Positions 32,152-43,820 are shown, counted from the stretch's first letter. The stretch: DNA of 64,000 nucleotides from Siphonodentalium dalli (GCA_032622095.1 CP136068.1:3141314-3205313), one strand, 5' to 3'. Made by a program: numbers and translations. Notes: generated by a model from the letters alone, not told the origin.

Positions 32152-32573
32152 CAAGCCTTGAAATAGTGTCTTTCATTAGCAGAATAAGGTCCCCAGATGG
32201 TGAATTTAGTGACGCTATCCACATGGTGGGCTAGCATCACTAAAATTCACCCTCTGGGGACCTCATTCTGCAGAGGCCTTAACTGCTATGGGAGATCTAG
32301 GATCAGATTGAAGTTCCCCAGTAGAAGTTGGTGTTGTTTATGCAATTTATCTTCTGCAAATTAGAGGATATAGAAACTGAACAGAAGGTGAAAAGTAACT
32401 AGAAACAATGTTAATTTGAGACTAGATACTTCCCAGAAGATTAAGGCCTAAGCAGAATGAGGTTCCCAGAGGGTAAATATTTTAATTCTAGCCTGCTGTA
32501 CAGGATACCGTCACTAAATTCACCCTCTAGGAACCTCATTCTGCAAAGGACAGTCACACTACTTCAAGGCTTG
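32152..32573. mobile_element. H8 element inside a longer inverted repeat
   Basis: CAAGCCTTGAAATAG to CTTCAAGGCTTG. The inverted repeat continues outward on both sides ('gtcgtgtgactaaccatg' at 32130 and its complement at 32575-32597), so the insertion sits in, or has captured, a palindrome. Confidence 0.8.
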
Positions 32574-32645
32574 CAGACATGGTTAGTCACACGACTTACA
32601 GTAAATAGAACCCATAGAGAGCCCCGCATATAGTGGAGCAGAGGA

Positions 32646-33503
32646 CAGGGACCAGCCGAGAGGGCGACGTGGGCGACTTCTTCGCCCTAGCGCCGTCCGC
32701 TTCGCCTTATTTTTGCAGTCGGGCGAAGTTCAAGTCGCCCTAAAAATTCCAAAGTTGACTGACGAAATTCGGCAAAATGCCCCAAATAATTTATGATAAT
32801 TTACAACTGTCAACTGTGATTGCACACAATACTCCACTATCAGTGTGTATCATGGTGTTATAAAACAATTAACACCTGTAATGCTCCAGTCTGATTACTG
32901 GCAGCTGTGAAAACATCGTCCGGCCTCAAGTGTTAATCTGGTTGTTGTTATTTTTAGATTACCGTGATTACCACACCTTACAATGAAGATTACAACTCAC
33001 ACCTCTCACAATGTGTCAGTTCATCACTCCCTCTATGGAGTTTGGTTAAAGAAATTTTAAAACAAATTCATTTGTGAAGCATATTAAAATTTTGAACGGG
33101 ATTACTAACAGAGCGCAGTAAAAGTGTTCATGATTTCGTTTCGTTTCTGTTTGATAAATATTGTTGGCATTTTTAACAACCCGAAAAATATGAAATAAAA
33201 TCCTGTCATTCTCTCACAATTACGATATAAAATGCTGCTATCCTCTCACAATTATGTTTGGGTATTATTAATAGTTATTAGGGTCATGAAGTGAACATAA
33301 TGACTCCATATTTCAACCATTGTTTCATAAGTTTAATTGACATATTTCATCTCTCCTATTTTCGTTCTATAGCGACTCCTGTCGTAGTACTGATCAATTT
33401 AAATTTTGTAGACTCATTTCGCCCTATAGAACGGCCACTTCGCCTTATTTTTATAGTAGGGCGAAGTCATTTCGCCCTGAAAATCTGGTCTAGGCTGGTC
33501 CCT
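32646..33503. mobile_element. hAT-N2 element, 858 bp, exact 8-bp duplication
   Basis: CAGGGACCAGCC at the left and GGCTGGTCCCTG at the right are perfect inverted ends. GCAGAGGA flanks it at 32638-32645 and 33504-33511. Subterminal regions are rich in TTCGCCCTA/TAGGGCGAA motifs in both orientations, plausible transposase-binding sites. No long open frame. It splits the first unit of the 120-bp Z array. Confidence 0.92.
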
Positions 33504-33800
33504 GGCAGAGGACACTCTGTAGTGCATGCTTCCATCTGTGAGGGGCTCCCTATGGGTTAAACATTAAACTAGCTCCCAATAATGCCCTAAATAGAACCCA
33601 TAAAGAGCCCCACATAGAGTGGAGCAGAGGACACTCTGTAGTGCATGCTTCCATCTGTGAGGGGCTCCCTATGGGTTAAACATTAAACTAGCTCCCAATA
33701 ATGCCCTAAATAGAACCCATAAAGAGCCCCACATAGAGTGGAGCAGACGACGCTCTGTAGTGCACGCTTCCGTCTGTGTGGGGCTCCCTGTGGGATGTAT
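33504..33800. repeat. 120-bp tandem array containing Z hairpins
   Basis: Units at about 33507, 33627 and 33747 with 'acactctgtagtgcatgctt', 'gggctccctatgggtt' and 'agagccccacatagagtgga'; the piece 32601-32645 is the left part of this array, cut off by hAT-N2. Confidence 0.88.
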
Positions 33801-33939
33801 TTCAAGGCTTGCATGTCTGACTTGTTTATCGCAGAATGACTTGAACATGTGATAAGCTAATTAGAGGGAAGGATAACGATTCACAACATTTAATCAAAGA
33901 TGAACCTCGACATTTCAAATGATGTTAATCACAAAATTA

Positions 33940-34405
33940 TACTGGTATAATGATGTCTCGGAGCATGGCATGTTAACATACCAAACTACCAAATAAAGAA
34001 CAAATTAAAAAGATTATATGACGTCCTACAGCATGTAAAGTTTATATCAATGACTGGGAAGTTATTCGCATGCTAACATACCGCACTACCAAATCAAGAA
34101 TTTTTTTTTTTTTTTTATATGAGGTCCTACAGGATGTAAAGTTAATATCAATGACTGGGAAGTTATTCGCATGTGTAACATACCCCACTACCAAATCAAG
34201 AATTTTTTAAAACTATTATATGACTTCCAATAGCATGTAAAGTAAATATCAATGGCTGGGAAGTTATTCCCATGTTAACATACCGCACTACAAATCAAGA
34301 ATTTTTTTTAAATATTATATGACGTCCTACAGCATGTAAAGTAAATATCAATGGCTGGGAAGTTATTCGCATGTTAACATACCGCACTAACAAATCAAGA
34401 AATTT
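33940..34405. repeat. ~100-bp tandem repeat, four to five copies
   Basis: Unit contains 'cgtcctacagcatgtaaag', 'tgggaagttattcgcatg', 'taacataccgcactac' and a T-rich run of variable length. Confidence 0.85.
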
Positions 34406-34518
34406 TTAATTATGGTTGCAATTATGACCATCTTGCACGTTCAACGAGAAATAATTGCAACTAGTCAAGTGGGCGCCGACCAATCGGAATGCTGGATTTA
34501 GTGATAATCAAACTCAGT

Positions 34519-35555
34519 ATGGCTCGGAGGGTAATAATCCCATGCTAACCTACCATACTACAACAACATGATGAATACACAGTCATGGCTCGGAGGGTAA
34601 TAATCCCATGCTAATCTACCATACTACAACAACATGATGAATACACAGTCATGGCTCGGAGGGTAATAATCCCATGCTAACCTACCATACTACAACAACA
34701 TGATGAATACACAGTCATGGCTCGGAGGGTAATAATCCCATGCTAATCTACCATACTACAACAACATGATGAATACACAGTCATGGCTCGGAGGGTAATA
34801 ATCCCATGCTAACCTACCATACTACAACAACATGATGAATACACAGTCATGGCTCGGAGGGTAATAATCCCATGCTAACCTACCATACTACAACAACATG
34901 ATGAATACACAGTCATGGCTCGGAGGGTAATAATCCCATGCTAATCTACCATACTACAACAACATGATGAATACACAGTCATGGCTCGGAGGGTAATAAT
35001 CCCATGCTAACCTACCATACTACAACAACATGATGAATACACAGTCATGGCTCGGAGGGTAATAATCCCATGCTAATCTACCATACTACAACAACATGAT
35101 GAATACACAGTCATGGCTCGGAGGGTAATAATCCCATGCTAACCTACCATACTACAACAACATGATGAATACACAGTCATGGCTCGGAGGGTAATAATCC
35201 CATGCTAATCTACCATACTACAACAACATGATGAATACACAGTCATGGCTCGGAGGGTAATAATCCCATGCTAACCTACCATACTACAACAACATGATGA
35301 ATACACAGTCATGGCTCGGAGGGTAATAATCCCATGCTAACCTACCATACTACAACAACATGATGAATACACAGTCATGGCTCGGAGGGTAATAATCCCA
35401 TGCTAATCTACCATACTACAACAACATGATGAATACACAGTCATGGCTCGGAGGGTAATAATCCCATGCTAATCTACCATACTACAACAACATGATGAAT
35501 ACACAGTCATGGCTCGGAGGGTAATAATCCCATGCTAATCTACCATACTACAACA
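34519..35555. repeat. 66-bp tandem repeat, 16 copies, two variants
   Basis: Unit 'atggctcggagggtaataat' to 'gatgaatacacagtc', starting every 66 bp from 34519 to 35509, the last one partial. Copies are nearly identical except for one site (gctaaCcta or gctaaTcta), read in order as C T C T C C T C T C T C C T T T. Not CRISPR: there are no variable spacers. Confidence 0.97.
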
Positions 35556-36175
35556 AGAGGTGTGCACTCGAGTGCTAGCATACCCCCACCGTGGCAAATT
35601 CAACCCGCATTATCCGTAAACTCAACAAAAAAGATTTTTAACTTTAAAGAAAAATTCGGACTAATAATATCGATATGGTGTCACAAGAAGCTTGTACGGA
35701 AAAAATTATTCAAATCGGTTCATATTTGTTAAAGTTATTAAGTCAGACAGAATTTTCTAAGTCAAAATAAGTCGAAAATGAGGTGTAATATTACGAAAAA
35801 CAGTCTGAGCCAATCCCTAGCCGCATCATGTAGAGAAAGTATTGTGAGAAACATGTATACCAAAAAATTATTGAAATCGGTTCATATTTGTTAAAGTTAT
35901 TAAGTCGGACAGAATTTTCTAAGTCAAAATAAGTCGAAAAAGAGGCGTAACTTGAAAAAAAAAGTCGGACCGAACCGCAATTAGCATCATGCGGAGAGAC
36001 CGTCCTAAGGAGATTGCACCTGAGGTGATTGCATACAAAAAGTTATTGAAATCGGTTCATAGTTGTTCGAGTTATGAGGTCGGACGGACAAACGGACTGA
36101 GAAAGCGTGACAGACGGACGCAGTCAATCCAGTATACCCCCCATTTTCTTCAAAAGTGGGGGTATAAAAACGTGA
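35556..36175. repeat. GGCATAACTC-like module block ending in a hairpin
   Basis: Modules with 'ttctaagtcaaaataagtcg' and 'gaaatcggttcata', then 'cggacggacaaacgg' and the closing hairpin 'ataccccccattttc'/'aaaagtgggggtat' at 36130-36166. Confidence 0.65.
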
Positions 36176-36438
36176 TGAAAACACATAATTATATAACGAT
36201 GCCCTAAAGCCAATCTCAGGGTCAGTGAATATGAAGTATGTGGTGGAGGAGCCAGCTTAATTGATAGAAGAAAACTAGCCTAATCATCAGTCAATATAAT
36301 GAAGTAATTGTTGTGACTGGACGCAGACATTTCTGATTGGTGAATGGCAGACGACTGTATCTAAGGAAATGACTTGCCAACAAGAAGATATGCAAAACAT
36401 GCAAAAAGATTGAATCGACACTCACAGAGTTACATGTA

Positions 36439-36661
36439 CAGTAATGCCCTATATAAATAATCAACTGCTTATATAACCACAGCAGAATTATGGGTATTAA
36501 CTTTTCAGGATTTAGTCAGAAATATGGCTTGTTGCCATTCATTGGAAAGCTCTCGGGAGAGCTTTCCGATGAATGGCAACAAGCCATATTTCCGACTAAA
36601 TCCTGAAAAGTTACCCATAATTCTGCTGTGTTTAAGGAGTCGATTATTTAGGGCATTACAG
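36439..36661. mobile_element. TA1 element, complete
   Basis: TA-CAGTAATGCCCTATATAAAT ... TTAGGGCATTACAG-TA with small internal duplications in the left arm. Confidence 0.87.
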
Positions 36662-37009
36662 TATTTATAGCTGTCAGATACTGAGATACAGGTATCTGTG
36701 TGGGTTGATAAATTTAGTGGGCACAGACATCCATGGAGTGTAAGAGATTCCTGAAGGAAATAACCACATCAATTAGTGAAATCATAGATTGAAACCAACG
36801 GATGGATGAGCTCGATGCCACATTCTCATCTACTAGTTTATATTAATATATATTCAGAACCTTCTGATAATCTTCTTTATATCCTATGTGTGGTCGCTGT
36901 TAGTGAGGAGGGGGTGGGTAATAACATAACAGGGTACACCTACTAGTATTGGTAAAAGTTATGTGAGAATTTCACATTAGTTTTGGGAACAGAATATTCT
37001 TAAAATTTA
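36662..37009. other. Non-coding; one unit of the G-rich repeat
   Basis: 36892-36940 ('ggtcgctgttagtgaggagg' then 'gtaataacataacagggt') is a single dispersed unit of the minisatellite at 48795-49800. No gene. Confidence 0.5.
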
Positions 37010-37251
37010 AGTAACCCTTCCATGACTGGAGCTTCCTGACATTTTACGAAAACCCTGTGCCAATGCATTCTCTTATATACATGTATGCGAGTCTCCCATC
37101 AGGAGCATTGCATATATAAGAGAATGAATTGGCCTAACAGTATTTACCTTGACCGTGTAAGCCAGTCCCTATGGGAGACTCACTTATATAAGAGAATACA
37201 CTAACACAGGATCTTTAATGCTGCACCAGCGCCACTCCCATCATGAAAAGG
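37010..37251. mobile_element. T2 element, complete but diverged
   Basis: CCCTTCCATGACTGGAGCTTCC at the left, 'ggatctttaatgctgcacca' and CTCCCATCATGAAAAGG at the right, with two diverged hairpins. The TTAA inside 'tctttaatgctgc' is the site where T1 inserted in other T2 copies; it is empty here. Confidence 0.78.
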
Positions 37252-37282
37252 TTAATACTAGTATGAAAAACCAAGAGTATTA

Positions 37283-37498
37283 CAGTAATGCCCTAAATAA
37301 TCGACTCCTTAACCATAGCAGAATTATGGGTAACTTTTCAAGATTTAGTCGGAAAATATGGCTTGTTGTCATTCATCTGAAAGCTGAATGACAAAGAGAT
37401 TTCAGATGAATGGCAACAAGCCATATTTCTGACTAAATCCTGAAAAGTTACCCATAATTCTGATATAGTTAAGGAGTCGATTATTTAGGGCATTACTG
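37283..37498. mobile_element. TA1 element, complete
   Basis: TA-CAGTAATGCCCTAAATAATCG ... GGCATTACTG-TA; the central loop has lost its usual 'gagctctc' symmetry. Confidence 0.9.
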
Positions 37499-37526
37499 TA
37501 CATGCATTGTATATGATCTACGTTAA

Positions 37527-37875
37527 CCCTTTACCCAACAAACCGGCCAAAACCGGCCAAATAAAGCTTCAACAGCCTAAAATATCTTCGGTCTGTCTCA
37601 ATAGAACCATACAAATATGGATATCATTGGAACCGGCTCCTTGACCACATTGTGATAGTTACAGTTATGCCCTGTGCCAATGCATTCTCTTATATATGCG
37701 AGTCGACCATAGGTCGCCTCGCATATATAAGAGAATGCATTGGCATTTAACAATTTTATAATTTTTAATATGTGTTAAGCCAATGCATTCTCTTATATAT
37801 GCGACGAGACCTATGGTCGACTCGCATGTATATAAGAGAATGCATTGGCACAGGGCCCTTCTGTTGGGTAAAGGG
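37527..37875 (-). mobile_element. T1 element, copy 3, reversed
   Basis: TTAA at 37523-37526 and 37876-37879. Both hairpins are present, with a very short spacer of about 30 bp between them. Confidence 0.92.
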
Positions 37876-38819
37876 TTAAGCAATAAGAGAAGATTCCATT
37901 TTTCGAAATATCTGCTTGAGCGGACATGGGAGAGATTATATCGTGACGCAACATCATGTATGTGGAATATTTCCAATAAAAATTATGAAAGCATGTCTGC
38001 AATATTGTTTCCAAACAAACACAAGAGGACTGAACACCTCATAGTCCAAAATAATTCACCTGAACGTCTCTTAAAAATTAATCTGAAATGCAGCAAAGTT
38101 CTAAAAATAGTTACATTTTCTGGCCCTGTTCGTGAGGCAGAAATGAACTTATTATCTGAACATTTCATAAGGGAACTACATGTACATGTACTGGTATTCG
38201 TCAATGAGTATTTAGTATTAACCTTTTGGCGAGTAGAATGACATATATGACGTCTATCGGTTGAGGAGTAGAACGACATACACATGTACATGTATATGAT
38301 GTCTATCGATTGAGGAGTAGAATGACATATATGACGTCTATCGGTTGAGGAGTAGAACGACATACATGTATATGTCATTTCAGGAAGTGTTATTTTATGT
38401 ATAGGCATAACTTCAATAAATCATCTGATTTATAAATGATTTGCATAGAAGTTATTTTGAATAATATAATGTCCCAAATGTATAAGTGCAATCGATTATG
38501 ATAACACACGTTAAAAAAAAATGCACATAAATTTGAACAAATTATTGCTATGACGTTGACATTAAATTTACTCATGATGTCATGTATATTATATGATGTT
38601 ACCGATACTCTCCAAAGTAAAGGGTTAAGACTGGTGGTTATGTTATGTAGTTGTCTACGTCACACTCTGACATGGCGTCATGGATTCCGACCAGCCGTAC
38701 AATAATGTACCCAGAAATAGAATATCTCCGACACACCTACAAAGCTATTTTTTTTTTTTTAGAAACAGAGAGCCAAGAAATTTAAGGCTGAAATCATGCG
38801 TTCAATATTACGTCATTAT
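37876..38819. other. Non-coding; short tandem repeat at 38231-38372
   Basis: 38231-38372 repeats 'gacgtctatcggttgaggag' with 'tagaacgacatac' about three times. A plus-strand frame across 37880-38170 is unusually long for AT-rich DNA but has no recognised domain or splice sites and starts inside the T1 element; not called. Confidence 0.45.
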
Positions 38820-39234
38820 CAGGCCTGAGTTTAGTGTGCCTGTCATTTGTAGAATGAGGTCCCCAGAGGGTGAATTTAGTGATGCTATCCCGCATAGTGG
38901 GCTAGCATCACCAAATTCACCCTCTGGGGACCTCATTCTGCTTACTGGTAAGCCTCATCTTCTCTGGAATGTTTCTTTATTATCAAATTTATATAAAACT
39001 TCTTCACATAGATTCTATTTCTTTTATAATTTAGTTTCTCTGTATCCCCAAATTGGCAGACGACAATGAGTGTACATCACAATATTCACCATTTGGGAAC
39101 TTCTATCTGAGTCTATGTCTCCCATAGCAGATGAGGCCATGCAGAATGAGGTCCCCAGAGGATAATAAGCATCACTAAATTCACCCTCTGTGGGCCTCAT
39201 TCTACAAATGACAGACACACTAATCTCAGGTTTG
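38820..39234. mobile_element. H8 element, full length
   Basis: Starts CAGGCCTGAGTTTAGTGTG, ends AATCTCAGGTTTG; one arm is partly deleted at 39158-39172. No flanking duplication recognised. Confidence 0.82.
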
Positions 39235-39251
39235 CAAGTAGAGATGGTAGA

Positions 39252-39345
39252 TTAACCCTTTATAGAGCGCCACATAGACTGGAGCAGACGACACTCTGCA
39301 GTGCATGCTTCCATATGTGTGGGGCTCCATGTGGGATACATCTCT
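39252..39345. repeat. Z hairpin
   Basis: 'agagcgccacatagact' pairs with 'atatgtgtggggctcc'; the loop has 'gacgacactctgcagtgca'. Separated from the following T1 by about 8 bp. Confidence 0.7.
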
Positions 39346-39352
39346 TAATTAA

Positions 39353-39798
39353 CCCTTTACCCAACAAAACGGCCAAAAACGCCCATATAAAGCTTAAACA
39401 GCCTAAAATATCTTCGGTCTGTCTCAATAACACCATACAAATATGGATATCATTGGAACCGGTTTATTGACCACATTGTGATGGTTACAGTTATGCCCTG
39501 TGCCAATGCATTCTCTTATATATGTGAGTCAACCATAGGTCACCTCGCATATATAAGAGAATGCATTGGCCTAAAAAAATCTTTTTTTACCATTTTTTCT
39601 TACATTCTTTAACAATTTTATAATTTTTTCTTACATTTTTTAACAATTTTTATAATATTTTTCTACATTCTTTGACAATTTTATCATTTTTAATATGTGT
39701 TAAACCAATGCATTCTCTTATATATGCGAGGCGACCTATGGTCGACTCACATATATAAGAGAATGCATTGGCACAGGGCCGTTCTGTTGGGTAAAGGG
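39353..39798 (-). mobile_element. T1 element, copy 4, reversed
   Basis: TTAA at 39349-39352 and 39799-39802. The AT-rich spacer between hairpins is partly duplicated ('cttacattctttaacaattt' repeats), making this the longest reversed copy. Confidence 0.93.
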
Positions 39799-39894
39799 TT
39801 AAGATGCAATGATGCATTGAAAATGCTCTCAGGTTTCCTGGCTAATTTGTTATTAAGTCTGTTTAATCTTTCATTTAGATTCCAGTTAAGTTAA

Positions 39895-40285
39895 CCCTTT
39901 ACCCAACAGAAGGGCCCTGTGCCAATGCATTCTCTTATATATGCGAGTCGACCATAGGTCGCCTCGCATATATAAGAGAATGCATTGGCTTAACACATTA
40001 AAAATTATAAAATTGTTAAAGAATGTAAGAAAAAATGTAAAAAGTGTTAAAAAAATATTTTTTTTAGGCCAATGCATTCTCTTATATATGCGAGGCGATC
40101 TATGGTCGACTCGCATATATAAGAGAATGCATTGGCACAGGGCATAACTGTAACTATCACAATGTGGTCAAGGAGCCGGTTCCAATGATATCCATATTTG
40201 TATGGTTCTATTGAGACAGACCGAAGATATTTTAGGCTGTTGAATCTTTATTTGGCCGGTTTTGGCCGGTTTGTTGGGTAAAGGG
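39895..40285 (+). mobile_element. T1 element, copy 5
   Basis: TTAA at 39891-39894 and 40286-40289. It lies 96 bp from copy 4 in the opposite orientation, so the pair can form a still larger inverted repeat. Confidence 0.95.
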
Positions 40286-40426
40286 TTAAGCACCACCTGG
40301 AAGAGATTATTATGTTACTAAGGAAGTTTTTTTGACCCATTCATTGGGGATGGGAGAGACAACCAATGCATTACAGAATCGAGACACAGAATGCTAAGAC
40401 CAAAATAAAAAAGACCTGTGTTTCTG

Positions 40427-40531
40427 GTGAGAGCTTTCCGATGAATGGCAACAAGTCATATTTCCGACTAAATCCTGAAAAGTTACCCATAATTCTACTG
40501 TGGTTAAGGAGTCGATTATTTAGGGCATTAC
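40427..40531. mobile_element. TA1 element, right half
   Basis: 'gagagctttccgatgaatgg' to 'gggcattactg-ta'. Same breakpoint (centre of the palindrome) as the halves at 26837 and 59193. Confidence 0.85.
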
Positions 40532-40856
40532 TGTATGGGAAGGTCCTATCCTCATATTAGATGAGTTTTTAATGTTTGCTGAGAATCCAGGACGAGAAAT
40601 GAATCTATAAAACATTAAAAGTGCGGAGTAGAGGGCTTATCTTTAACGACCTACCGGTCTATACATGTACCCTTTGCAGGTTACTGGGTAGTGTGGAGTA
40701 GAGGCATCCATCTTTAACGACCCATATACCCTAAACACCTTACGGGGTAGTTCTTGTTGTTTTTACCAGTAGAAGATGAACTTTGGTATATGGGAAGGTC
40801 GTACCTGATATAAAATGATTTTGTAATCTTTTCTGTGAATTGTAAGGTGAGGGTAA

Positions 40857-41172
40857 ATAATAACCACCTGTACACACCTTAATACACATGGCCATATCTT
40901 CACATCTGTTAACAGGCATGTTTATATATCTCCTATAGGGAGCCTCCCACTGATAGGAGTTTGCACTGAGGAGTGACATCTGCTCAGGTCTGTGGGGCTC
41001 TTTATGGGTGAATTAAATAATAACCACCTGTACACACCTTAATACACATGGCCCTATCTCCACATCTGTTAACAGGCATGTTTATATATCTCCTATAGGG
41101 AGCCTCCCACTGATAGAGTTTGCACTGAGGAGTGACATCTGCTCAGGTCTGTGGGGCTCTTTATGGGTGAAT
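40857..41172. repeat. 160-bp duplication containing Z hairpins
   Basis: 'aataaccacctgtacacacc' at 40858 and 41018; each copy carries a diverged Z hairpin ('gggagcctcccactgatag' with 'tgtggggctctttatgggtg'). Confidence 0.85.
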
Positions 41173-41211
41173 TCAATCAAAACCACCTGTATGCACCTAC
41201 TAGTACATGTA

Positions 41212-41599
41212 CCGCTATTCTCAAAGTAATTGACCAGAAAAACGGGGTGATACCCCGGTCATGACCGCGGTGATACCGGTAATAAACGGTAACGGTATCA
41301 AGATGGTCACGGCGGTGAAGTTACGGTATTGGGCGATAATGATACCGCAGTCTTTTAGCGGGCACCGCATTAATTTTTTTGAATACCGCGGTCTTTTAGC
41401 GGGCACTGCATTAATTTTTTTGAATACCGCAGTGATTTTCATGGAACTCTTTGAGGGGAGGTATTTACTCCCACATACTTGTTCGCATTAACAAGCGGTA
41501 TCAGTACCGCGGTATTGGAGGATACCGCGGTATAGTACCGCGGTATTAACGGGGGGGGGACACCACGTTATTGGTGGTCAATTACTTTAAGTATAGCGG
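41212..41599 (+). mobile_element. TA2 foldback element, copy 1
   Basis: CCGCTATTCTCAAAGTAATT ... AATTACTTTAAGTATAGCGG with TA on both sides (41210-41211, 41600-41601). The interior is rich in 'taccgcggtat' palindromes, so RNA or single-stranded DNA would fold strongly. 'gcgggcaccgcattaatttt' is duplicated inside. Confidence 0.9.
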
Positions 41600-41605
41600 T
41601 ATGTC

Positions 41606-41722
41606 ATCCTAAATCCTTATGTCAGAAATATGGCTTATTGCCATTCATCGGAAAGCGCTCACTGAGAGCTTTACGATGAATGGCAACAAGTCATATATTT
41701 CTGACTAAATCCTGAAAAATTG
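41606..41722. mobile_element. TA1 element, central part
   Basis: Only the inner arms around 'ttgccattcatcgg' remain; both ends are lost and an H8 fragment follows directly. Confidence 0.75.
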
Positions 41723-42084
41723 GTGATGCTAACCCGCTATTAGCATCACCAAATTCACCCTCTGGGGACCTCATTATGCATGGCCTCATCTGCTATGGGA
41801 GGCATAAAGTCAGATTGAAGTTCCCAAATTGTGAATATTGTGATATACATCCATTTAATAGGAACCTCGATTATGGGGATATAGAGAAACTTAAAACTAA
41901 AAAAGAAATAGAATCTATGTGAAATTTGATAATAAAGTAACTTTCCAGAGAAGATGAGGCCAAATAAAATGAGGTCCCCAGAGGGTGAATTTGGTGATGC
42001 TAGGCCACTATGCGGGATAGCTTCACTAAATTCACCCTCTGAGGCCTCATTCTGCAAATGACAGGCACACCATAATCAGACTTG
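41723..42084. mobile_element. H8 element, left-truncated
   Basis: Begins inside the first foldback at 'ggtgatgctaacccgctat'; the right end reads 'acaggcacaccataatcaga'. Confidence 0.75.
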
Positions 42085-42336
42085 AACTAAACCAGTCTGA
42101 AATACCTCACACCAATCCCTGAACGACAAACAGGTGCATCGCCCCTCATTACATGACAGAATCCCAGATTTGATCTAAGAAAATGTTTATATCACAGAGC
42201 ATGATGGAGGTCATACTGGTGGTATCATGAAAGCTCCCAGCCTAAAACAATTTACAGAAGAGAGAGAGTTCATTAGATTTTATTGAGAGTTAATTTAGAA
42301 AAGGAAATTGGAGTAATCAGACTTCAAATTATGTTT

Positions 42337-42775
42337 ATTAACCCCCACCAGGGTCCGCGCTGGACCGTATGTTTATTAACCCCCCACTAGGGTCCGCGCT
42401 GGTTTATTAACCCCTACCAGGGTCCGCGCTGGCGTATTAACCCCCACCAGGGTCTGCGCTGGACCGAAATCTAATAATTATGTTTATTAACCCCCACCAG
42501 GGTCCGCACTGGCTTATTAACCCCTACCAGGGTCCGCGCTGGCTTATTAACCCCCACCAGGGTCCGCACTGGCTTATTAACCCCTACCATGGTCCGCACT
42601 GGCTTATTAACCCCCACCAGGGTCTGCACTGGACCGAAATCTACTAATTATGTTTTATATTAACCCCCACCAGGGTCGACGCTGGACCGTATGTTTATTA
42701 ACCCACACCAGGGTGCGCGCTGGACCGTATGTTATTAACCCCCAACCAGGGTCCGCGCTGGACCAAAATCTACTT
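42337..42775. repeat. Minisatellite built from a hAT-N1 end
   Basis: About 13 irregular units of 30-60 bp with 'ttattaaccccca' followed by 'ccagggtccgcgctggaccg' and sometimes 'aaatctaataatta'. The part 'cagggtccgcgctggaccaa' plus 'aatctacttttgccaaat' (42742-42785) matches the complement of the right end of hAT-N1 (31640-31699). The array therefore appears to have grown from a hAT-N1 terminus. Confidence 0.85.
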
Positions 42776-42817
42776 TTGCCAAATTCTATACCTGATAGTA
42801 TTTTCTGCATTCTTAAT

Positions 42818-43437
42818 TCCCTATAGAAGACTCACATATACGGTATAAGAGAGTGCACTGGCCTAACAATATTTACCTTGACATTGTAAGCCAGTACATT
42901 CTCTCACATATATAAGAGAATGCACTGGCCTAACAATATTTACCTGGACATTGTAAGCCAGTACATTCTCTCACATATATAAGAGAATGCACCGATACAG
43001 GAGGGTTAAATATACAAATGAAACAATAGTTTTTTTTACCCTGTGCCAATGCATTCTCTTATATATGCGAGTCGACCATAGGTCGCCTCGCATATATAAG
43101 AGAATGCATTGGCTTAACACATTAAAAATTATAAAAATAAAAATAAAAATGGTAAAAAGTGTTAAAAAAAGATTTTTTTTAGGCCAATGCATTCTCTTAT
43201 ATATGCGAGGCGACCTATGGTCGACTCGCATATATAAGAGAATGCATTGGCACAGGGCATAACTGTAACTATCACAATGTGGTCAAGGAGCCGGTTCCAA
43301 TGATATCCATATGTGTATGGTTCTATTGAGACAGACCGAAGATATTTTAGGCTGTTGAAGCTTTATTTGGCCGGTTGTGGCCGGTTTGTTGGGTAAAGGG
43401 TTAATGCTGCACCAGCGCAGCTCCCATAATGAAAGGG
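42818..43437. mobile_element. T2 element containing a T1 element
   Basis: T2 material runs 42818-43008 (two diverged hairpins, 'cctaacaatatttacct' spacers) and resumes at 43401-43437 ('taatgctgcaccagcgcagc', CCCATAATGAAAGGG, then TTAA). A left-truncated T1 copy occupies about 43040-43400 and ends GGGTAAAGGG at the internal TTAA. Confidence 0.82.
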
Positions 43438-43607
43438 TTAAAGATACAAATGAAACCATAGCTTTGCACTAACAGTAAATTGCACTAAATCTTAAAAAGG
43501 GAGATAACGCATACTTATAAGAAACAAACCATAGCTTCAAAGAGCTACTTGATAACATCAACTTTGAAGCTTTTAATGATCAGAACTTCACCATCAGAGC
43601 AGTTATA

Positions 43608-43820
43608 CAGTAATGCCCTAAATAATCGACTCCTTAACCACAGCAGAATTATGGGTAACTTTTCACGATTAAGTTGGAAATATGGCTTGTTGCCATTCAT
43701 CGGAAAGCTCTCAATGAGAGCTTTCCGATGAATGGCAACATGCCATATTTCCGACTAAATCCTGAAAAGTTACCCATAATTCTGCTGTGGTTAAGGAGTT
43801 GATTATTTGGGGCATTACTG
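43608..43820. mobile_element. TA1 element, complete
   Basis: TA-CAGTAATGCCCTAAATAATCG ... TTTGGGGCATTACTG-TA, almost perfect palindrome. Confidence 0.93.

Noticed and set aside
34519-35555. CRISPR-like array
   Set aside because: Units are contiguous with no variable spacers, and the genome is eukaryotic; it is an ordinary tandem repeat.
37783-38241. 152-codon plus-strand frame
   Set aside because: Starts within a T1 hairpin, has no recognised domain or splice sites; its length could be chance.
42987-43262. Many repeated short proteins such as 'CILLYMRVDHRSPRIYKRMHW' on both strands
   Set aside because: They lie exactly on the palindromic T1 hairpins, so both strands read alike; no start context or codon bias.
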